A stretch of 5,316 bases of DNA from JBBILG01 sp037445085 (lineage in GTDB: Bacteria; Pseudomonadota; Gammaproteobacteria; Burkholderiales; Methylophilaceae). The notes below the pieces were generated by a model. The model was not told the origin of the DNA and did no database searches. It was given only the letters and a program-made list of their open reading frames with translations. Of this stretch, positions 1-4,128 are shown piece after piece. The DNA lies in assembly GCA_037445085.1 (NCBI GenBank), contig JBBILG010000105.1:1-5316 (forward strand), written 5' to 3'. Made by a program: the position numbers and the translations under genes. The number at the start of each line of letters is the position of its first letter. The stretch's first letter is position 1.

Positions 1-68
1 AGCAGCAGCCACACCAGCAGCGGCGCCAGCAGGAAGCGCAGCAGGGTGACGGCAAGGGCGTAGTTCAT
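1..68 (-). CDS. Partial N-terminus of a hydrophobic, probably membrane protein (runs off the left edge)
   Basis: The start codon is the ATG at 68-66 on the minus strand, 4 bp after the ygfZ stop codon, so this is probably the next gene of the ygfZ transcription unit. Only 22 complete codons are present. They read MNYALAVTLLRFLLAPLLVW followed by more leucines: a short polar start and then one uninterrupted hydrophobic segment, as in a first transmembrane helix or signal anchor. The T-L-L-R-F-L-L-A-P pattern resembles the N-terminus of CDP-alcohol phosphatidyltransferases of the PgsA type. A leucine-rich signal anchor of another protein, such as the MltG-type transglycosylase often found near ygfZ, is also possible. 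GGA in the ygfZ stop region lies 8 nt before the ATG and could be a weak ribosome binding site. The start is plausible; the family cannot be decided from so little. Confidence 0.5.
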   Translation of the reverse strand, partial: MNYALAVTLLRFLLAPLLVWLL

Positions 69-72
69 GGCC

Positions 73-1107
73 TCATTCCGTCGCGTAGGGCAACGCCGCC
101 AAGCCGAGTTCCGGGCCGCTTGTCGCACCGAAGTGCAGGGATCCGGCAGCCAGGCTTTCCAGACGCACTTCCACCAACAGGTCGTGGCCGCCGCCGGGCG
201 CTGGCGCGGCCCGTACCACCGTGCCCGCCGGTTCCCTGCCGCCGGCGTCGAACACGGCGTCGCCGGGCTGTGGCGCCGCGACGGATGCCACGTGGGCGAG
301 TCGGGTGCGACGCTTGACCTTGCCCAGGTAGTGGGTACGCGCGACGATTTCCTGCCCGGTGTAGCAGCCCTTCTTGAAACTGATGCCGCCGAGCGCGTCC
401 AGGTTGAGCATCTGCGGAACGAAGGCCTCCTGCGTGGCCGGTGTCACGTCCGGGATGCCGGCGCGGATTTCCAGCCATTCCCAGACGGCGGCACCGACAG
501 GCGTGCAGTCGGCGCGCAGCGCCTGCCATGTCGCCGCAGCGTGCTCCGCGGTGGCATGAACGATAAAGCGCGCCAGCGGACCGGGCAGACGCAGGATGCG
601 CGCGTGTTCCGCTGCCGCCAGCGTGTGCGGCGTCTGCGGCACGCTGGCGCAGACGCGCGCCAGCGCAGCTTCCGCATGGGGACCGGCGAGACCGATGCGC
701 ACCATGCTGTCGGAGACATCCGCGATGTTGACCCTGGAGCGCAGCACGTACATCTTCAGGCGCTTCGCCACGGCTTCGACGAGAGCGCCGTTGCACTGCA
801 GGTAGAAGCGGCCATCGTGGGCATGGGCGAGGAACAGCGCCAACAGCCTGCCCTTGGCGTTGCAGTGGCCGGCGTACTGGCTGGTGTCGCCGGTCAGCAG
901 CCTGACGTCGTTGGTGAGCTGCCCCTGCAGGAAATCCTGGGCGTCCTCGCCCTCCACGGCGAGCAGGCCGAACTGCGACAGATCCGCCATAATGGTGGCC
1001 GCGGCGGCGGCCTGCAATTCCTGTTGCGGGTCGCCGAAATGCGCCACGGCACCGTTTTCGATGACGGCGCCTTGCGCTGCGAGAAACGTTTGCCAGGAAA
1101 GATGCAT
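73..1107 (-). CDS. ygfZ: tRNA-modifying / Fe-S cluster assembly factor YgfZ (folate-binding)
   Basis: A 344-residue cytoplasmic protein of the YgfZ/GcvT-like (COG0354) family. Family members bind tetrahydrofolate, support maturation or repair of certain [4Fe-4S] enzymes and are needed for MiaB-dependent thiomethylation of tRNA; this role is known from E. coli, not shown here. The diagnostic motif KGCYTGQE lies at residues 246-253 and carries the conserved cysteine C248. Upstream are the usual N-terminal signatures: the block around LSQFGLLAVEGEDAQDFLQG (about residues 43-62), QLTNDV (63-68) and NAKGR (83-87). The E. coli protein is about 326 residues, so this copy looks complete. The ATG at 1107 is preferred because GGAG stands 7 nt upstream and a sigma70-like promoter lies just before it. 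An in-frame ATG further upstream would leave less room for that signal. It is transcribed divergently from ygfX and is followed after 4 bp by a partial membrane-protein gene, probably in one operon. Confidence 0.95.
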   Translation of the reverse strand: MHLSWQTFLAAQGAVIENGAVAHFGDPQQELQAAAAATIMADLSQFGLLAVEGEDAQDFLQGQLTNDVRLLTGDTSQYAGHCNAKGRLLALFLAHAHDGRFYLQCNGALVEAVAKRLKMYVLRSRVNIADVSDSMVRIGLAGPHAEAALARVCASVPQTPHTLAAAEHARILRLPGPLARFIVHATAEHAAATWQALRADCTPVGAAVWEWLEIRAGIPDVTPATQEAFVPQMLNLDALGGISFKKGCYTGQEIVARTHYLGKVKRRTRLAHVASVAAPQPGDAVFDAGGREPAGTVVRAAPAPGGGHDLLVEVRLESLAAGSLHFGATSGPELGLAALPYATE

Positions 1108-1127
1108 GCAACTGCTCCGGAACAGCG
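1108..1127. promoter_or_regulatory. 20-bp ygfZ/ygfX divergent spacer with back-to-back ribosome binding sites
   Basis: The spacer contains the palindromic core TCCGGA. Read on the minus strand it supplies GGAG, 7 nt before the ygfZ ATG. Read on the plus strand it supplies GGAA, 5 nt before the ygfX ATG. The same few bases therefore serve both genes as Shine-Dalgarno sequence. There is no room for two separate promoters, so each gene must be transcribed from inside or beyond the other's coding start, and the 5' ends of the two mRNAs would be complementary to each other. I could not find a convincing promoter for ygfX. Confidence 0.5.
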
Positions 1128-1598
1128 ATGAAGCATTATAGCCTGAAGACCCTGCGTGTTACCCTGCGTCCCTCGCCGCGGCTGGCCGCGCTGCTGCTAG
1201 TGGCCGGCCTGGGCAGCGCGGCGGTGCTGCTGCTGCTGCCATTGCCGTTGTGGCTCGTCCTGCCGCTGGCGGTGGCCGTGCTGCTGGCAGCCTGCCATCA
1301 TGTCGCTCGCGATGCGCTGCGGCTGCTACCGGCCTCTGCGGTGCTGCTGGAAGTGGATGCCGGCGGCCGCCTGCGGGTGACGTGCCGCAACGGCATTGCG
1401 TATGCGGCCGAAGTGGCGGGCGACAGCTTGGTCGGCGCCTGGCTGACCATCCTCAACCTGAAGGCCGACGGCCAGCGCCGCACCGTGCTGCTGACGGGGG
1501 ACAGCACGGAGGCCGAGGACTACCGGCGCCTGCGCGTGTGGCTGCGCTGGGGGGTGGCCGCCGATCGGGCAGGCGATGCCGACAGCCGGCAGGGCTAG
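1128..1598 (+). CDS. ygfX: YgfX/CptA-family inner-membrane protein
   Basis: A 156-residue protein matching the YgfX (CptA) family; E. coli YgfX is about 135 residues. It has the family layout: a short basic N-terminus with LRVTLRPS (residues 9-16), two closely spaced hydrophobic helices (about 18-38 and 39-57), then a soluble domain. That domain contains RLRV (81-84), a central hydrophobic strand region (about 105-122) and the conserved C-terminal pattern DSTEAEDYRRLRVWLRW (125-141). In E. coli YgfX was reported as the toxin of the CptA/CptB pair, interfering with FtsZ and MreB, and partners with SdhE (CptB), the succinate dehydrogenase flavinylation factor. Whether this homologue is toxic is unknown. 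The divergent arrangement with ygfZ is as in E. coli, but no sdhE gene precedes it. The last about 15 residues are unconserved in style and lie within the shared 3' inverted repeat. The ATG is supported by GGAA 5 nt upstream. The family call is good; the function is inferred. Confidence 0.85.
   Translation: MKHYSLKTLRVTLRPSPRLAALLLVAGLGSAAVLLLLPLPLWLVLPLAVAVLLAACHHVARDALRLLPASAVLLEVDAGGRLRVTCRNGIAYAAEVAGDSLVGAWLTILNLKADGQRRTVLLTGDSTEAEDYRRLRVWLRWGVAADRAGDADSRQG
1135..1162 (-). promoter_or_regulatory. Putative sigma70-type promoter of ygfZ, inside the ygfX coding start
   Basis: On the minus strand a perfect -10 hexamer TATAAT occupies 1140-1135. It is preceded by a 16-bp spacer and a -35-like hexamer GTAACA (1162-1157; 4 of 6 matches to TTGACA). 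Transcription would start near 1128, giving a leader of about 20 nt that still contains the GGAG ribosome binding site of ygfZ. The whole promoter lies within codons 3-12 of the divergent gene ygfX, which explains how ygfZ can be expressed although only 20 bp separate the two start codons. A TATAAT is rare in DNA this GC-rich. The call rests on hexamers and spacing only. Confidence 0.55.
1149..1169. repeat. 9-bp direct repeat around the putative ygfZ -35 element
   Basis: ACCCTGCGT occurs twice, at 1149-1157 and 1161-1169, with a 12-bp period. The gap and the edges of the copies cover the putative -35 hexamer of ygfZ at 1157-1162. In ygfX the repeat encodes the peptide TLRV-TLRP, so protein constraint may be the whole explanation. 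Its position would also suit a direct-repeat operator. Confidence 0.35.
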
Positions 1599-1619
1599 CC
1601 CGGGCTACTCGGCATCGCC
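1572..1619. terminator. Inverted repeat spanning the convergent 3' ends of ygfX and the acyltransferase gene; possible bidirectional terminator
   Basis: Perfect 11-bp arms GGCGATGCCGA (1572-1582) and TCGGCATCGCC (1609-1619) enclose 26 bases. Inside them AGCC (1584-1587) can pair with GGCT (1603-1606). A separate perfect 12-bp palindrome TAGCCCGGGCTA (1596-1607) holds the TAG stop codons of both genes, one per strand. The structure would form in transcripts from either direction. Neither side has a U-tract, so it is not a classical intrinsic terminator; a Rho-assisted stop or an mRNA 3'-end stabiliser is more likely. It also makes both proteins end with a similar G-D-A-D/E peptide. Confidence 0.5.
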
Positions 1620-2522
1620 CGGCGCAGCCGCGTGCCCGTCCAGGGGCCTGGCGCCACGCCGAACCTTGTGGCGGTGATAGGTCCACAGATACTGTTCCGG
1701 ACATTGCCGCACCTGGGCTTCCACCGCGGCGTTCAGTCCGGCGACGGTGTCGATCGCGCCCTGCGGCAGGCGCCTGAGGTGCAGGTGGTAGCCGCGGCCG
1801 CGCGGCAGGCGTTCGCCGAAGACCATGAACACGGCGGCGCCGGTTTTCTCGGCCAGGCGGCTGGCCAGCGTCATGGTATAGGCGGGACGGCCGAAGTAGG
1901 GCGCCCATTCACCCTCGCCCGTGCGCGGGATCTGGTCCGGCAGGATGCCGATGGCTTCCCCGCACTTTAATGCCTGCAAGAGTTCGCGAACACCCCTGGT
2001 GGTGGCCGGCATCAGCCTGACGTTGCCGCGCGTGCGGCCGCTCAGCATGAAGGGCAGCATCCAGGCTTTCTTGGGTGGACGATACAGCACGGTGATGGGG
2101 TGATGGGCCGAATAGTACAGCGAGGTGATCTCGAAACAACCGAGATGCGGCGTCAGGAAAATGATGCCCCTGCCTTCGGCCAGGGCGGCTTCCACCGCCT
2201 CCCAGCCATCACGCCTGCGCACCCAGGCCAGTAGCTGCGGCAGTTCGCGCTGCCAGATGGCGAAGGCTTCCAGGATCGTCTTGCCGGATTCCCCGATGGA
2301 ACGCCGCAGGACGCGGCGCATTTCCCGCTCGTCCTTGCAGAGACCGCTTTGCCGCAGGTTATCTCGCCGCATGCGCGTCTGCGCCGGAAAGAGGAAATGG
2401 AGCAGCCAGCCGAACAGCCAGCCGAGGGCATGGTTCAGCGGCAGCGGCAGGCGGCCGAGCAGCCTGAGGGGCAGGGACAGGATGCGCAGATGGGCTGGTT
2501 TCATCGCGGGGCGTTCGGGCAT
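1605..2522 (-). CDS. lpxL: Lipid A biosynthesis acyltransferase (LpxL/HtrB family)
   Basis: A 305-residue member of the lysophospholipid/lipid A acyltransferase family, close to the usual 290-320 residues. These inner-membrane enzymes transfer a secondary acyl chain (typically lauroyl or myristoyl) from acyl-ACP to Kdo-lipid A on the cytoplasmic face. The catalytic HX4E motif is HLGCFE (residues 126-131), followed by YRPPKK (147-152), the acceptor-site region DQIPRTGEG (196-204) and the hallmark C-terminal PEQYLWTYHRHK (275-286). A hydrophobic anchor lies at about 31-46. Neither possible start (ATG at 2522, or ATG at 2504 giving MKPAHLRIL) has a clear ribosome binding site. I kept the longer one, but residue 7 is a realistic alternative. 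Substrate and paralogue (LpxL, LpxM or LpxP type) cannot be read from the sequence. The gene is divergent from the kinase-carbamoyltransferase unit and convergent with ygfX. Confidence 0.93.
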   Translation of the reverse strand: MPERPAMKPAHLRILSLPLRLLGRLPLPLNHALGWLFGWLLHFLFPAQTRMRRDNLRQSGLCKDEREMRRVLRRSIGESGKTILEAFAIWQRELPQLLAWVRRRDGWEAVEAALAEGRGIIFLTPHLGCFEITSLYYSAHHPITVLYRPPKKAWMLPFMLSGRTRGNVRLMPATTRGVRELLQALKCGEAIGILPDQIPRTGEGEWAPYFGRPAYTMTLASRLAEKTGAAVFMVFGERLPRGRGYHLHLRRLPQGAIDTVAGLNAAVEAQVRQCPEQYLWTYHRHKVRRGARPLDGHAAAPGDAE

Positions 2523-2526
2523 GGGG

Positions 2527-2539
2527 GCGCAGTTTGCGC
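2527..2539. repeat. Small inverted repeat just upstream of the acyltransferase start
   Basis: GCGCA and TGCGC arms are separated by 3 nt. In the acyltransferase mRNA this 5-bp hairpin would end 4 nt before the ATG at 2522, where a ribosome binding site would normally stand. Short GC arms arise easily by chance in this base composition. Confidence 0.3.
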
Positions 2540-2547
2540 GGAGGGGT

Positions 2548-2568
2548 GGCCGGATTCCGGCCTATTTT
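2548..2568 (+). promoter_or_regulatory. Perfect 15-bp palindrome followed by a T-rich run: operator or attenuator-like hairpin
   Basis: GGCCGGATTCCGGCC (2548-2562) has perfect 7-bp arms around a single central base and is followed on the plus strand by TATTTT (2563-2568). As RNA it would form a six-pair all-GC stem with a 3-nt loop and a short U-rich tail, the form of a compact intrinsic terminator. It faces the kinase gene whose start is 84 bp further on. No plus-strand gene ends just upstream, so it would act on a leader transcript or on antisense transcription coming out of the acyltransferase gene. As DNA it could equally be an operator between the two divergent genes. Confidence 0.4.
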
Positions 2569-2646
2569 CGCATACAATGGCGTTCCTGCCGTTCTTGCTA
2601 TCCTCGGACGATCCCATGCACACCGTTTTTCCATGCCCTGCGTGCG

Positions 2647-4128
2647 ATGACGCGCCCTGCCGTCCTGCCGACTGCGGTGACCGGTGAAGGCGAAATCCTG
2701 CTGGAGGACGGCTCGCGTCTGCTGCCGGGGGCGACGGTGCGTGAGTTGCCCGGCCGCCGGCGGGTGTGTCGCGCTCTGTGGCAGGGCCGGCCGGTATATG
2801 CCAAGCTGTTCCATGGCCGCAAGTCGGGGCGTGATGCCGGCCGCGATGCGCGCGGCGCCCGTGCGCTGGCGCAGGCGGCGATTCCAGCGCCGGCGCTGCT
2901 TTATGATGGTGCGACTGCGGATGGCTCGGGCAGGGTGCTGGTGTATGCCGCCATCGAAGAAGGATGCAATGCCGAGGATGCCTGGCGTGCCCTGGTCCGG
3001 GATGCGGACGCCCGCCTGGCATTGGCGGAACGGCTGGTGGCCACGGTCGCGGCGCACCACAACGCCGGCCTCGTGCAGCGCGACATGTATCTGAAGAATT
3101 TTCTGGTCACCGAAGCCGCGGTGTTCACCCTCGACGGCGACGCCATCCGCCCGCTGCCGGTCTTGTTCGGCCGCGCTGCGGCGCTGGCCAATCTGGCGCT
3201 GTTGCTTTCCAAGTTCGATGCGGACGACGACGTCTGGCTACCCAGGCTCCATGCGGCCTACGTGCGCGGCCGCGGCTGGCAGGTGCGCGAGGCCGATGTC
3301 CGGCGATTGCGGGCGCGCACCGCGGCGCTGCGCCGCCGTGTGGCATCCCGTTATGCCGATGCCAAGGTGTTCCGCCCGTGCAGCGATGTCGTGGTGACAC
3401 GGGATTTCCATCGCTACCGAGCGATTGCCAGGCGGCACGACACGCCTGCGCTGCAAGCGCTGCTGGACGATCTCGACCGCCGCTTGGCCGGGGACGGGGC
3501 GCGCCCGCTCAAGCGGGGCAATACCTGCACCGTCGCCGCCATGCAACTGGACGGGCGGGAAGTGGTCGTGAAGCGTTACAATATCAAGAATTTCTGGCAT
3601 GGTCTGAGCCGCGCCTGGCGGTCGTCCCGCGCCGCCGTTTCCTGGGCCAACGCGCACCGCCTCGGGGTGTACGGCATTGCAACGCCCGCGCCGCTGGCGC
3701 TACAGGAGCGCCGCTGGGGCCCGTTGCGGCGCGAGGCGTATTTTGTGGCCGACCGGGTGGAGGCGCCGGATGCGCTGGCGTTCTTCGCCGACCCGGCGAT
3801 TCCGCGCGGGCGCAAGGCGGAGGCCGCAATGCGTATCGCCCGGCTGATGGACAAGCTGGCACGGCTGGGCGTGGTGCACGGCGACATGAAGGCGACCAAC
3901 CTCAAGATGTTGCCGGATGGCACGCCCGTGCTGCTCGATCTCGACGCGCTGCACGAGCCGCGCCTGCGCGGGCGCCTGCGGCGCGGCCTGGTCAGGGATT
4001 TGCGCCGCCTGCTGCAAAACTGGCGCGACGTGCCGGAAACGGCTTTGCTGCTGCGGGACGCCCTGTGGCAGGTTTACACGGATGCCGGACTGCTGCGCCG
4101 TGCCGGCATCCTTGGTGAGGAAACATGA
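2647..4128 (+). CDS. Tandem double-domain LPS kinase-like protein (WaaP/InaA type)
   Basis: A 493-residue soluble protein with two protein-kinase-fold domains of the lipopolysaccharide kinase (Kdo/WaaP, InaA) superfamily; such enzymes phosphorylate heptose or Kdo of the LPS core in the cytoplasm. Domain 1 (about residues 30-250): candidate ATP-binding lysine K53 in VYAKLF, catalytic loop QRDMYLKN (144-151; D146, N151) and metal-binding TLDGD (161-165). Domain 2 (about 285-493): lysine K309 in VVVKRY, catalytic loop HGDMKATN (411-418; D413, N418) and LLDLDALHE (429-437). Domain 1 has Q144 where the HRD-type motif usually has histidine. The start is the ATG at 2647. The frame stays open much further upstream, but that part is antisense to the acyltransferase gene. 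No clear ribosome binding site precedes the ATG; GTG at 2677 is an alternative. The stop overlaps the next start as ATGA, so it is probably translationally coupled to the carbamoyltransferase. Its acceptor is not known. Confidence 0.88.
   Translation: MTRPAVLPTAVTGEGEILLEDGSRLLPGATVRELPGRRRVCRALWQGRPVYAKLFHGRKSGRDAGRDARGARALAQAAIPAPALLYDGATADGSGRVLVYAAIEEGCNAEDAWRALVRDADARLALAERLVATVAAHHNAGLVQRDMYLKNFLVTEAAVFTLDGDAIRPLPVLFGRAAALANLALLLSKFDADDDVWLPRLHAAYVRGRGWQVREADVRRLRARTAALRRRVASRYADAKVFRPCSDVVVTRDFHRYRAIARRHDTPALQALLDDLDRRLAGDGARPLKRGNTCTVAAMQLDGREVVVKRYNIKNFWHGLSRAWRSSRAAVSWANAHRLGVYGIATPAPLALQERRWGPLRREAYFVADRVEAPDALAFFADPAIPRGRKAEAAMRIARLMDKLARLGVVHGDMKATNLKMLPDGTPVLLDLDALHEPRLRGRLRRGLVRDLRRLLQNWRDVPETALLLRDALWQVYTDAGLLRRAGILGEET
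4080..4111 (+). repeat. Stem-loop at the kinase-carbamoyltransferase junction
   Basis: Perfect 9-bp arms GGATGCCGG (4080-4088) and CCGGCATCC (4103-4111) enclose a 14-nt loop. The hairpin ends 5 bp before the GAGG ribosome binding site (4117-4120) and 13 bp before the ATG of the carbamoyltransferase gene. It lies in the last codons of the kinase gene. There is no T-run, so it does not look like a terminator. It could tune the relative translation of the two coupled genes or protect a processed mRNA end. Confidence 0.4.

Larger units (their letters stand above)
2523..2646. promoter_or_regulatory. 124-bp divergent intergenic region between acyltransferase and LPS-kinase genes
   Basis: This region must hold the promoters for both divergent genes. 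It contains an AT-richer patch (about 2563-2579) in otherwise GC-rich DNA, with the -10-like TACAAT at 2573-2578 on the plus strand. No acceptable -35 hexamer sits 16-18 bp upstream of it. A second possibility is the extended -10-like TGCTATCCT at 2596-2604. Neither is strong, and I found no good minus-strand promoter. Two short inverted repeats lie at 2527-2539 and 2548-2562. The region is clearly regulatory by position; the individual elements are uncertain. Confidence 0.45.

Noticed and set aside
67..1131. A 354-codon plus-strand open frame opposite ygfZ
   Set aside because: It is a mirror of ygfZ, which carries the KGCYTGQE motif, a ribosome binding site and a promoter. The mirror product has no recognisable family.
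1193..1290. CTG/GCTG-rich low-complexity stretch in ygfX
   Set aside because: It encodes the leucine- and alanine-rich transmembrane helices expected in the family; leucine codon bias explains it.
2092..2107. Tandem 8-bp repeat GTGATGGG
   Set aside because: It lies inside the acyltransferase gene where it encodes the HHPIT stretch just before the conserved YRP segment; coding sequence explains it.
2573..2578. TACAAT as a definite -10 promoter element for the kinase gene
   Set aside because: It matches five of six bases, but no -35-like hexamer lies 16-18 bp upstream, so it is mentioned only as a possibility within the intergenic region.
2125..2646. Upstream extension of the kinase reading frame by 174 codons
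   Set aside because: This part is antisense to the conserved acyltransferase gene and its arginine- and serine-rich translation looks non-coding. Similarity to kinases begins only after the ATG at 2647.
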